Part shown: one piece after another, positions 9,970-18,040 of the stretch
Numbering within the stretch: position 1 is the stretch's first letter
Layout of the letters: each line of letters starts with the position of its first letter
The notes under the pieces: model-generated
The model's input: only the letters and a program-made list of their open reading frames with translations
The model's database searches: none
Told to the model about the DNA's origin: nothing
Position numbers and translations under genes: made by a program
DNA from: JABGPL01 sp964387885
Lineage (GTDB): Bacteria; Electryoneota; AABM5-125-24; Hatepunaeales; Hatepunaeaceae
Reading direction: 5' to 3'
DNA length: 64,000 nucleotides
Assembly: GCA_964387885.1 (NCBI GenBank)
Contig: CAYLYZ010000007.1
Coordinates: 1 to 64,000 of the forward strand

Positions 9970-10310
9970 TTTGAATCCTGTATTTCAAATAGTTCTGTTA
10001 ACGCCAGATGCTGCTCGGCATTACTTTTTAAAACGCCTTCTATGCACCCGAAGAAATTGAGCACGCATGGGGTTGTCAGCTCGTAGAATACTGATGCACC
10101 GACCTTTTCATCTCTTACGATTCCGGCATTCTTTAGAACAGATAGATGTTTTGACACTGTCGAACCATCTACACCAATCATGTCAGTCAGTTCTTTCACT
10201 GGACGTTTTTGGTTTGCAAGCTGGTCAACAATGAAAAGACGTGTCGGGTGTGCAAGAGCTTTTACAATTTTAGCCCTTTCATCGTATCGGGCTTTTGTTT
10301 TACTATCCAT
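9966..10310 (-). CDS. arsR: ArsR/SmtB-family metalloregulator of the arsenical operon
   Basis: Winged-helix repressor of 114 residues, expected to leave DNA on binding arsenic. The recognition helix region reads VDGSTVSKHLSVLK (about 47-60), and the wing follows with VGASVFYEL. The classical ELCVCDL site is absent; the only cysteines are Cys82 and Cys89 in TTPCVLNFFGC, so the inducer site is probably this C-terminal pair, compatible with a trivalent organoarsenical sensor. It is the first gene of the operon and overlaps the next gene by ATGA. A near-palindromic operator lies over its own -10. Confidence 0.85.
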   Translation of the reverse strand: MDSKTKARYDERAKIVKALAHPTRLFIVDQLANQKRPVKELTDMIGVDGSTVSKHLSVLKNAGIVRDEKVGASVFYELTTPCVLNFFGCIEGVLKSNAEQHLALTELFEIQDSK

Positions 10311-10335
10311 GCCTTCATCCTGATTACCTGTAGAT

Positions 10336-10369
10336 ATGGCAATATAGCCATTTAACCATTTTATTGCAA
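10336..10369 (-). promoter_or_regulatory. Predicted arsR promoter with ArsR operator over the -10
   Basis: On the minus strand: -35 TTGCAA (10369-10364), 17-base spacer, -10 TATATT (10346-10341). The -10 sits inside the 16-base near-palindrome ATGGCTATATTGCCAT (10351-10336; 14 of 16 bases symmetric). Transcription would begin near 10334, giving a leader of about 24 bases. The divergent permease promoter has the same architecture. Confidence 0.65.
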
Positions 10370-10397
10370 TAGATTACTAAGGAGGTCTTTGGAATCC

Positions 10398-10433
10398 TTG
10401 CAGAAACTTTGTCATTTGCCTATATTGCCAAAT
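10398..10433 (+). promoter_or_regulatory. Predicted permease promoter with second ArsR operator
   Basis: -35 TTGCAG (10398-10403), 17-base spacer, -10 TATATT (10421-10426). The -10 lies in ATTTGCCTATATTGCCAAAT (10414-10433), which shares the core CTATATTGCCA with the arsR operator read on its own strand. Both divergent transcripts should therefore be controlled together. Transcription would start about 27 bases before the permease ATG. Confidence 0.65.
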
Positions 10434-10459
10434 GACCATATTTACTATTTTGGATTCAA

Positions 10460-11755
10460 ATGGACTGGAAAAGGGAATGGAAGCCACTTGCAGTTATTGT
10501 TGCAGTGTTTCTTGCAAGCTTTTACCTGCCGGTGGGAAAGGAACGGTTTGATGTCTCGATACTCGAGGCTTTCCACCTTGTAAAATGGTACGCGCGCGAG
10601 CATGTCCTGCTCTGCTTGATCCCGGCATTTTTTATAGCAGGGGCTATTGCGGTTTTCGTCAGTCAGGGCTCGGTCATGAAGTATCTCGGGGCACGAGCTA
10701 ATAAGTTTCTGGCTTTCAGTGTTGCTTCTGTCTCCGGATCGGTTCTGGCTGTATGCTCGTGCACAGTGCTGCCTCTGTTCGCAGGAATCTACCGCATGGG
10801 AGCCGGACTCGGTCCTGCAACCGCTTTCCTCTACTCCGGACCTGCCGTCAACGTTCTTGCGATTATCCTGACTGCGCGAGTTCTGGGAGTGGAAATCGGC
10901 ATTGCACGAGCGGTGGGTGCTATTGTCTTCAGCATTGTAATCGGACTCCTGATGCATTTCATCTTCAGAAAAGAAGAGCTTGAAAAATCTGAAATACAGA
11001 TGCAGATGCCTGAACCTGAAGTGGAACGTCCGTTATGGCAGAACGCTCTTTATTTTGCTTCGATGGTTGGGATACTGGTTTTCGCCAACTGGGGTAAACC
11101 TGTCGAAAGTTCCGGAATATGGTATAATATCTACAGTGCCAAATGGATCGTTACGAGTATATTTGCAGTTGGATTCGGTCTGATGCTCGGGAGTTGGTTC
11201 GGGTTGAAATGGCTGCATATAATTCTGGCTGGGCTGCCTGCAGTTCTGTTGGCAATAGTTTTTCCTGAAATGCCACTCATCGCTTTCAGCGCAGGAGTCC
11301 TCGGTTTATCAACCATAACCAGCATGAACAAATCCGAAGCCGGTGAATGGTTCTCATCGACCTGGGGATTTGCAAAACAGATATTGCCCCTGCTCTTTTT
11401 CGGAGTTCTCATTGCAGGTGCTTTGCTGGGTCGTCCCGGTAACGAAGGATTGATACCCTCGGAATGGATTAATGCAGCCGTCGGTGGCAATTCCCTCCGC
11501 GCTAACTTCTTCGCATCAATTGCCGGAGCATTCATGTACTTCGCGACTCTTACCGAAGTTCCGATCCTTCAGGGCTTAATCGGCAATGGCATGGGCAAAG
11601 GTCCGGCACTGGCGCTGCTGCTGGCAGGTCCGGCACTCAGTCTGCCGAATATGCTGGTGATTCGCAGTGTTATGGGTGGGAAGAAGACAGTGGTGTTTGT
11701 GGGATTGGTTATTGTTATGGCGATGGTTAGTGGGATTATTTATGGGATGGTTTAG
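10460..11755 (+). CDS. ArsP/DUF318-type permease, predicted organoarsenical exporter
   Basis: Polytopic inner-membrane protein of 431 residues with about ten hydrophobic segments. The family signature is present: LAVCSCTVLPLFAGIYRMG, where the CSC cysteines are thought to bind trivalent arsenicals in ArsP-like carriers, then SGPAVNVLAI. The second half repeats the theme with GPALSLPNMLVI. A cytoplasmic charged loop (about 175-195) separates the halves. It is divergent from arsR and shares its operator, which supports arsenical efflux; the wider PF03773 family also contains permeases of unknown substrate, so I give no symbol. ATG at 10460 is the only start after an in-frame stop; it has no clear Shine-Dalgarno. 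Confidence 0.8.
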   Translation: MDWKREWKPLAVIVAVFLASFYLPVGKERFDVSILEAFHLVKWYAREHVLLCLIPAFFIAGAIAVFVSQGSVMKYLGARANKFLAFSVASVSGSVLAVCSCTVLPLFAGIYRMGAGLGPATAFLYSGPAVNVLAIILTARVLGVEIGIARAVGAIVFSIVIGLLMHFIFRKEELEKSEIQMQMPEPEVERPLWQNALYFASMVGILVFANWGKPVESSGIWYNIYSAKWIVTSIFAVGFGLMLGSWFGLKWLHIILAGLPAVLLAIVFPEMPLIAFSAGVLGLSTITSMNKSEAGEWFSSTWGFAKQILPLLFFGVLIAGALLGRPGNEGLIPSEWINAAVGGNSLRANFFASIAGAFMYFATLTEVPILQGLIGNGMGKGPALALLLAGPALSLPNMLVIRSVMGGKKTVVFVGLVIVMAMVSGIIYGMV

Positions 11756-11794
11756 GATATTAGCACAGAGGCAATTTATATCTTCAATCTTGCG

Positions 11795-11976
11795 GTCGTT
11801 CCTGCGAACGCAGGCTAACTGCTTCGCTTGCGAAGTGCATCCAGAGAAGTTACTATTTTGATTATTTCCGACGTGTTCCGATACTGCCCTTCATCACGTT
11901 CATAAACCAGTTTCGCGAAATGGAAATCCTTCAGAACAAGTTGCTTCTCTGGACTCTGGCGTCCGCCAGAGTGACG
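11795..11976. repeat. CTCTGGCG-hairpin repeat, copy a (long form)
   Basis: A composite element that begins with a small hairpin (TCCTGCGAACGCAGG), continues with ATCCAGAGAAGT, and ends with the inverted ACTTCTCTGGA-type arm and a strong hairpin CTCTGGCG-TC-CGCCAGAG followed by TGACG. The right end abuts the stop codon of the orphan hicB. Related copies are at 12332, 15885 and, more distantly, 25686. Confidence 0.7.
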
Positions 11977-12162
11977 TCAAGTGGACACCGATTCAATCAC
12001 TGGAGCACCATCTTCATGTATCATTTCAAAAACCTCTACCATGTTTTTAGATAACTCGTCCAAACTCTCACCTTGCGAATGTGCTCCCTGGATACCTTGT
12101 ACATTACCAACAAATAGACCTGTATCCTGGCATTGCTCTACAACCATCGTATATGATCCCAA
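11977..12162 (-). CDS. hicB: Orphan HicB-family antitoxin-like protein
   Basis: A 61-residue HicB-like protein (partial RNase H-like fold): YTMVVEQCQDTGLFVG, then HSQGESLDEL and a helix ending in acidic residues. I chose the TTG at 12162, preceded by AGAGG, because it matches the usual start and size of the family; the frame is open to an ATG at 12309, but those 49 extra residues do not resemble HicB. No hicA is found on either side: both flanks are copies of the CTCTGGCG repeat. HicB proteins normally neutralise the HicA mRNA interferase; without a partner here the role is uncertain. Confidence 0.6.
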   Translation of the reverse strand: MGSYTMVVEQCQDTGLFVGNVQGIQGAHSQGESLDELSKNMVEVFEMIHEDGAPVIESVST

Positions 12163-12331
12163 TGTAACCTCTGAAAAAACAGGAAAATGTTTACTGCATA
12201 TAAGATAAACACACGATGAATACTCGTCAAGATGAGAAATATTCACTATTTGTAAATTTATTACAAAGTCTTGTCGTCTCCGATCCTTCTGTTCCTGTAT
12301 AAAAAGCATTCTCTCTACACACTTCCACCCT

Positions 12332-12489
12332 GTCTTTCCGGCGAACGCCGGAATCCAGAGGAGTTAGTATTTTGAATAATTCCCAATTATCCTTTCACAG
12401 AACTATCAAAATATATAATCCGTTTTCCGAAGCGAACAATTATTCAGATTCAGATACCTCTCTGGACTCTGGCGTCCGCCAGAGTGACG
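12332..12489. repeat. CTCTGGCG-hairpin repeat, copy b
   Basis: Left hairpin TTCCGGCGAACGCCGGAA followed by TCCAGAGGAGTTA; right arm ACCTCTCTGGA then CTCTGGCG-TC-CGCCAGAG and TGACGG. The middle contains CCGAAGCGAACAATTATTC, shared with the copy at 15885. It lies between the 3' end of the LVIVD gene and hicB. Confidence 0.75.
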
Positions 12490-12501
12490 GAAAATGAACT
12501 C

Positions 12502-15006
12502 TCATTTCACCAAAACAACCTTCCGCACCCTCGAAAACTCCGCACAATCCATCCTGATAAAATATATTCCAGCCGCCACGCGTTCCGCGTCCCAGACGAC
12601 CGAGTGCTGTCCCGCAGGATGTGTACCTTCAACGAGATTCATTACTTCACGCCCGGATAGGTCAAATACACGGATTGACAATTCGCCTGAAACCGGAAGT
12701 TGATAATCGATTCGAGTTGTTGAGTTGAAGGGATTAGGATAGGTATTCCCGAGTGCGAACTCAAACGGAGTGGTGTCATCATCATCAACCGAGTTCGGCA
12801 AATATCCCCGTCCGGAGAGGTTCACCGTGCGTTCCTTATCTCCGCTGATAATCCTGAGTGTCGAACTGTAAAGGCTGTCAGCCAATGGGGAAAAAACGAT
12901 TGTTAATGTCGTATCGGACTCGGTTGCGATTGCGAAAGGAGTTTCTGCGGTACAGGAGAATACTGCATTGTCCAAGATCAGGTCTGTAATCTCGCGCTCG
13001 TTTACAGACAAGTTGCTCAGAGTCAGCTCCCACTCTGAGATCGTATCTACGGCTGTCGAATCGAAAACGTGCGATTCGGCGGAAAGTCCGAGGAACCATA
13101 GACCCTGAATAGGAGCAACATCGAAAATACAGAAATCGTACAAATCCGCCACATAAAGGTGGTTATCCCACAATGCCATATCAATTGCCTCTCCTGGAGT
13201 ATCATAATATGCAACCAATTCGGGTCGTTCTGGATTTTCGAGAGACAATACTTTTATGCCTTTATCTCCTTCAGCCATAAAAAGGAGACCTTCCTGTGAA
13301 ATGAATAAATCATCAAAATTTCCATATCCTTCGAGAATATTGACTACCTGAGGATTACTTGGGTCTTCAACCGAAATAGTCTTAAGTCCACCTGATCGAC
13401 CATATAAATATCCGTTTCGAACAACGGCTCGTGTTATTGTTGAACCTAAATCAGTAATACTTACTATTTCCGGTGCTTCAGGATTCTCAAGTGAATAAAT
13501 TATCAGACCATATCGAGATGTTGGTACGTAGAGGAAATCTTCATCAACGGCAACATCATAAGCATAGCCTCTTTGATAAGGTTCTTCTATGTACTCGAAT
13601 GCACCGATGTACCGGGGTTCGGATAGATCTTCGATTGAATAGATGTAGGTACCCGAACCTTCACGGTTAACATACATGTAATTTTCATATCTGACAAAAT
13701 AATATACTCCCCCGCGATATTCATAAAACGGATAGGTAGGTTCAAAGGGATTTTCAATACTAAGTACGTTGAGTTTACGTGGGTGACCATATGCGGTAAG
13801 GTAAAGAAAATCCTCTTCAATAATTTGCATTTGACGAAAATCTTCCTCAATTGTATCAACTTCAGTGATAAACCGAGGTTGAGCCGGATTTTCCACATTA
13901 AAAATTCTTAATGGTTCACAATCCTGTCTGTTATGTTCTACAGTAATTCGATCGATCAGATATGCAAAGTCATTTTTGGCTTCAATTAATTTTGGTATTT
14001 TTGCATTCAAATATTCAGAAGCAACAACTGGTTGACTCAGGTCTCTTATGTCTAATACAGTTAATCTTCCGGTACCATCGGCAATATAAGCATGGATTTC
14101 GTTAACGTCGATACCCCTGCCCACTCTTGGAGGACGACCACGCGAATATTCGTTATAACCTATTAGCTCAGGATTTTCCGGATCGTGAATGTCAACAATG
14201 TATCTATATGATAAAAAAGCATACCCATTGCATGTGACTAATTCTGTTGCACGAATCTCGACATCTCTTTGAATTTGCCCAACAAGTTCGGGTTCTTCTG
14301 GTGATGAGATATCGTAAATCCAGAAACCGGGATCACCAGTGAAATACAGATAGTTACCTTCGATACCAACTGTAATCAAACGATTATCTTCTTCAGGATA
14401 AATTCTTCCAATTTCCTCAGGATCAGCGGGATTTGCAACGTCCAGAATTGAGCAATATCTGCCAAGTTCAATTTAGCAGTATGCATAATCACCGGAAACC
14501 TTAATTTGTATTACTACTCCAGACCTGATTATACTGACCTGCACCGGATTTGTCGGATCGGAGACGTCTATAATACAAACCCTGAAAGACCTATAATTAG
14601 TTATATAGGCATAGTCACCCTGAACATCGAGATCCCAGGCATTCGGAGGATCGGGGCAGACGCCGATTTCGACCGGATTATCGGGGTCTTCGATTGAATA
14701 AATTCGTAATCCGGCGTAACCATCGCAGAGATATAGCAGATTATCGCGGATGTAAAGTTTTCTGGCGTTTCCCGGAGTGGGGATGCGGTGGATCACCTCC
14801 GGCTCTTCGGGGTTGGAAATGTCAAAAAGTACCAATCCCCACAAGTTTGCACAGTATGCAATATCTCCTCTCACCTTCACACCATAATATTCGCCAGACA
14901 GCTCGGTTTCTGCAATAAGATTCATATTCCACCTATCCGGCATCTGGTTTTGCGCCTGGGCAAAAGTTGAGATAAACAACAGAATTATTATTATAATTCG
15001 ATACAT
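12502..15006 (-). pseudogene. LVIVD-repeat T9SS-sorted protein interrupted by an in-frame TAA
   Basis: An otherwise continuous frame of about 834 codons broken by TAA at 14475-14473. The start is the ATG at 15006 with a signal peptide (MYRIIIIILLFISTFAQAQ). Both sides carry the same repeats: GDYAY or GNYLY followed by DISNPEEP-like turns, the LVIVD/beta-propeller pattern. The stop falls inside one repeat (GDYAYC-stop-IELGRYCS), where one base change from CAA or CAG would restore it. The C-terminus has an ASH-like domain and a T9SS sorting domain (YPNPFN...GIYFIRMD). Readthrough or a base-call error are alternatives. Without readthrough the first half would be secreted without its sorting signal. 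Confidence 0.75.
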
Positions 15007-15182
15007 GTTACAACTCTGTTTACGTTTTCCTGCCTTATTGTTGTGCAATATGCGATATTGTCCCGGACTTTGACATTGAAGAAGTGATCCCCGATGTGCT
15101 CCCACGTTCGGCTGATGTTCCAGTTTTCAGCTAACGTGACTTGGGTTACTATGAGGAAAAGAAAAAGTTGAATAATACGCAT
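14991..15182 (-). pseudogene. N-terminal fragment of a paralogous LVIVD-type secreted protein
   Basis: The ATG at 15182 opens a signal peptide (MRIIQLFLFLIVTQVTLA) and about 25 mature residues including VKVRDNIAYC, which match VKVRGDIAYC at the same place in the adjacent LVIVD gene. Homology then ends and the frame runs out across the start of that gene. This looks like the stub left when a tandem paralogue was deleted or recombined. Confidence 0.6.
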
Positions 15183-15270
15183 GAAATCTCTCGGTAACAT
15201 GTTGCTCAATAATTTGATTCGAGGAGGACTAACTAAGTCAATGCTGTTTTTGATACCGTGCGGTTTTGTA

Positions 15271-15490
15271 TTAGAATAAATCTTTAAACTTCAATCCAGC
15301 AGTTTTCTCTATGTTTTTGATGACACCCCGTGATAAATTTCTATTCTTATGAATCGGAACAATTGCAATTCGACCATCTTCGTGATGAAAAAAGGCGAGA
15401 CTACCTTTTTAGCCGTATTTGACGAAATCCACTCTTCAATAATATGCGGGTAATATCTCGAGAAGTTAAGTTTGACCACTTTGGTGTCAT
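15271..15490 (-). pseudogene. hicA: Frameshifted hicA toxin remnant
   Basis: ATG at 15490 overlaps the hicB stop by ATGA, as expected for a coupled pair. The frame reads MTPKWSNLTSRDITRILLKS and on through GFRQIRLK, then shifts at a run of five A residues (T at 15406-15410 on the plus strand). After skipping one base, HicA homology resumes with GSLAFFHHEDGRIAIVPIH and KNRNLSRGVIKNI, ending at TAA (15271). The total length is 3n+1, consistent with one inserted base. The family's catalytic His in the GSH motif is Leu here (GSL), so the toxin would probably be inactive even without the shift. Confidence 0.8.
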
Positions 15491-15753
15491 AATGCAATTG
15501 AGACATATCCCTCAAAAACATCTTTTTCTACGGGGATGTGTTCACCCAATTCCAGTTTTGAACCTATGTAAACCCGGATTGCATCCTTTATCATTGAAAG
15601 AGCCTCTTCAAACGTCGCGCCATCAGTTACACAACCCGGCAAGGCAGGACACTCTGCGATAAAAACGTTGTCCTCATCCTGATGAATGACTATTCTGTAA
15701 CGATATGTGGTGTTGTTATCCGTGATGATTGTGACATCATCTCTACTGCGCAT
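15487..15753 (-). CDS. hicB: HicB-family antitoxin
   Basis: An intact 88-residue HicB: YRYRIVIHQDEDNVFIAECP followed by ALPGCVTDG and ATFEEALSMIKDAI, the standard fold of the antitoxin that sequesters HicA. ATG at 15753. It overlaps the decayed hicA by four bases, so the operon is hicB-hicA on the minus strand. With its toxin inactivated it may persist as a relic or as a regulator. No obvious C-terminal DNA-binding domain is visible. Confidence 0.85.
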   Translation of the reverse strand: MRSRDDVTIITDNNTTYRYRIVIHQDEDNVFIAECPALPGCVTDGATFEEALSMIKDAIRVYIGSKLELGEHIPVEKDVFEGYVSIAL

Positions 15754-15884
15754 ATAATTACAACCTTTTTAAATTCTCTTTACTTCTTTTCTTAATAGTA
15801 ATTTAGCGGAAATTTTCCAAAAATGCAAGAAATCCTAACCAGGTTTATCATTAGCCATTCACCTCACCCTCATCATCCCCACAT

Positions 15885-15968
15885 GTCATTCTGGCGAACC
15901 AGTTTCCGAAGCGAACAATTCTTCAGATTCAGATACTTCTCTGGACTCTGACGTCCGTCAGAGTGACG
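15885..15968. repeat. CTCTGaCG-hairpin repeat, copy c with compensatory change
   Basis: A shorter copy lacking the left hairpin: GTCATTCTGGCGAAC joined to the shared middle (TTTCCGAAGCGAACAATTC). The end hairpin reads CTCTGACG-TC-CGTCAGAG; relative to copies a and b, one G-C pair is replaced by A-T on both arms. It lies between hicB and the 3' end of the next T9SS gene. Confidence 0.75.
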
Positions 15969-16039
15969 GCAGCCGCGTCCTCAAAGACCGCGGCTGCCAA
16001 TCTTTACTCAAAGCACGCTGAAGTGTGGACTCTAAACTT

Positions 16040-17863
16040 TTACTTCAAACAAATCATCTTCCGAGTCGCAATCTTACCACCAAGGTTCATTTTCACAAAA
16101 TATATCCCGGTCGGCAGTTCAGACGCATTGACCGAGAATGTGTGAGTCCCTGAATTCTGAATACCCAGACTCTGACTTGCCATCACCTGACCATTAGCAT
16201 CAAAGATATCGAGCTGCACTTCACCTGACTTGATCAGGTTATAAGATATTTCCGCACGGTTGTTGAACGGATTTGGATAAACTGCAACGATATCTGAAGT
16301 TCTTGGCATTTGATCTGACACATCAGGTACACTCACCGGTGGATAGTTATGATATGTAAATCCTTCCCTCGGAAGCTCCAGATCTTCAACATCGGGCAAG
16401 TCTTCAACCGGAACTCGGTGATATGTCATTCGGCATTCGCTGAGAAGCCCGTGTTGTGGTGATTCGTCTGATTCGGGAGCCAGGACGTAATACATATGGA
16501 GACTTTCATCAACTACATCCGCCAGACTCGGGTGAGCTTCATCGACGTATTCATCGAACTCTTCGTGATCCTGTGCATTGGTTCCGGTCAGGTTTATCGG
16601 CTCAGACCATGTGATCCCCTGATCTCCCGAAATTGAAACTACAAGTTCTCCGTAGCAATAGTCATTCAGATTCCTGTCTTCCTCAGTCACCTTGCGGAAC
16701 AGGCAGTACATTGTCCCATCTTCGGATGATCCGAGTGACGGTCTTGAAACGTTGCTCTGAATTGAACTTGGATCACCTTCATTTTCATACCATCCATCTC
16801 CGACCAGTGTCAAACTGTCTGATTCGGAATCCCAGTGCCAAATCATACTTTCTTTTACAGTAATTCCCTCAACAGGTGGTACTTCCTGCATCTCGGGATC
16901 TGCCCAGAATCCGCGTGCTGAGAAGACAACATGGATAACATCACCCATATACAGGATATCGCAGTCGTTAAATGGCCTCAGTGTATCTCCATATGCAAGA
17001 TGTCCCTCTCTTCGATGATCAGCTTCAATTGTCCTTGTGATATTGAAAGGATTATCATAATCCCATTCCTGGCCATCCTCGGATTCAAGGAGATAGAGGT
17101 CATTGTTCATACCATGAGCAACTGTATTCTCCCAGCCTTCTGGCGGTGGTACTCCTACAAGGTTGTGCTGCCAGACAAGACCTACATGCCCCGATTCACG
17201 TGAGGCTTTCACGTGGTGTCCTAACCCGGTCATAGATTCGAGAACTCGAGCATTCATTGGTTCCCACTCTGAGTAGTCCTCATTTGGCTCGACATGCCAG
17301 AATAAAAGCTGGAAGGTGACATCCTGACCCATAGCATGGCTACCGGAAACTACATGTGCCCAGCCATCACTGTCAATACAACCTTTTGTGACGAGAGGCA
17401 TACGTTGTATTGGACTGACGAGATATTGGACTGTAAAAGCTCCAAATCCCCAGTCCCAATCGCAAGCTAATGCCCCACGCATAGTATTATTGAAGAATAA
17501 TACTGAACGGTAGGAATCCTCAACACTTAGCAGATCCATCGAGGCATATCCGATCCGTCTTTCCTCTTCCACTTCGACAAGATTGCCTTCCAATTGCCCA
17601 GCTATGTCTCCACCACCATCATGGAGAAAGTTGAACATTAGAGTTCTGTTGGCTGCATCGGGTTCACTTTTTCCAGTATACACAAAGTGTGTACCGGTAA
17701 GAGCATCCCTGGCGATTAGTTTCCCTACTGTACTATTCTGCTGGTTGAAATACCATGTTGTACCTACCAGATAGGTTTCACCAAAATTTACGTCCTGAGC
17801 TGGAGCAACGCTTGTACATAAAGCCAGAACAAAGACTGCAAAAAATATTCTCAAAAACACCAT
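16040..17863 (-). CDS. Sialidase-like beta-propeller T9SS-sorted protein
   Basis: Secreted protein of 607 residues. The ATG at 17863 follows AGGGGTCAAA. The signal peptide ends near VAPAQ (about residue 23). The body is beta-rich with one canonical Asp-box, SGDQGITWS, and two similar degenerate segments, suggesting a sialidase/BNR-type propeller; the conserved sialidase arginine triad was not identifiable, so enzymatic activity is unproven. The C-terminus is a T9SS sorting domain (YPNPFNNRAEISY, then GIYFVKMN and a basic ending). It is convergent with nothing and lies downstream of another T9SS gene on the same strand, separated by a terminator. Confidence 0.75.
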   Translation of the reverse strand: MVFLRIFFAVFVLALCTSVAPAQDVNFGETYLVGTTWYFNQQNSTVGKLIARDALTGTHFVYTGKSEPDAANRTLMFNFLHDGGGDIAGQLEGNLVEVEEERRIGYASMDLLSVEDSYRSVLFFNNTMRGALACDWDWGFGAFTVQYLVSPIQRMPLVTKGCIDSDGWAHVVSGSHAMGQDVTFQLLFWHVEPNEDYSEWEPMNARVLESMTGLGHHVKASRESGHVGLVWQHNLVGVPPPEGWENTVAHGMNNDLYLLESEDGQEWDYDNPFNITRTIEADHRREGHLAYGDTLRPFNDCDILYMGDVIHVVFSARGFWADPEMQEVPPVEGITVKESMIWHWDSESDSLTLVGDGWYENEGDPSSIQSNVSRPSLGSSEDGTMYCLFRKVTEEDRNLNDYCYGELVVSISGDQGITWSEPINLTGTNAQDHEEFDEYVDEAHPSLADVVDESLHMYYVLAPESDESPQHGLLSECRMTYHRVPVEDLPDVEDLELPREGFTYHNYPPVSVPDVSDQMPRTSDIVAVYPNPFNNRAEISYNLIKSGEVQLDIFDANGQVMASQSLGIQNSGTHTFSVNASELPTGIYFVKMNLGGKIATRKMICLK

Positions 17864-17990
17864 TTTGACCCCTGAAAATAATCACTAACTTCGTTTGAAT
17901 AGATAAAGTAACATTTTTTTACGGTAAAATAAATGAAAGAGCCCCATGATTGTCCGACTACGTTTTTCCTGTAGTCTAAACAGTGTAAAA

Positions 17991-18020
17991 AAAAACACCC
18001 GTGATTAAACGGGTGTTTTT
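17991..18020 (-). terminator. Rho-independent terminator of the four-repeat T9SS gene
   Basis: On the minus strand AAAAACACCCGT, a 6-base loop and ACGGGTGTTTTT, continuing as TTTT from the A-run at 17987-17990. It lies 21 bases after the stop codon at 18041. Confidence 0.9.
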
Positions 18021-18040
18021 GGTGTTGAGCATTGAACATT

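Noticed and set aside
10379..10386. AAGGAGGT, a perfect Shine-Dalgarno-like sequence upstream of the permease
   Set aside because: It lies upstream of the predicted -35, so it would not be in the permease transcript, and the only nearby start (TTG 10389) gives a 64-codon frame without any domain in the regulatory region.
10445..10957. 170-codon open frame antisense to the permease
   Set aside because: It lies entirely opposite a convincing membrane-protein gene and has shadow-like composition (rich in S, N, R, H, Q).
12163..12309. 49-codon N-terminal extension of the orphan HicB
   Set aside because: HicB proteins begin near the YTMVVEQ strand; the extension has no similarity, and an AGAGG site precedes TTG 12162.
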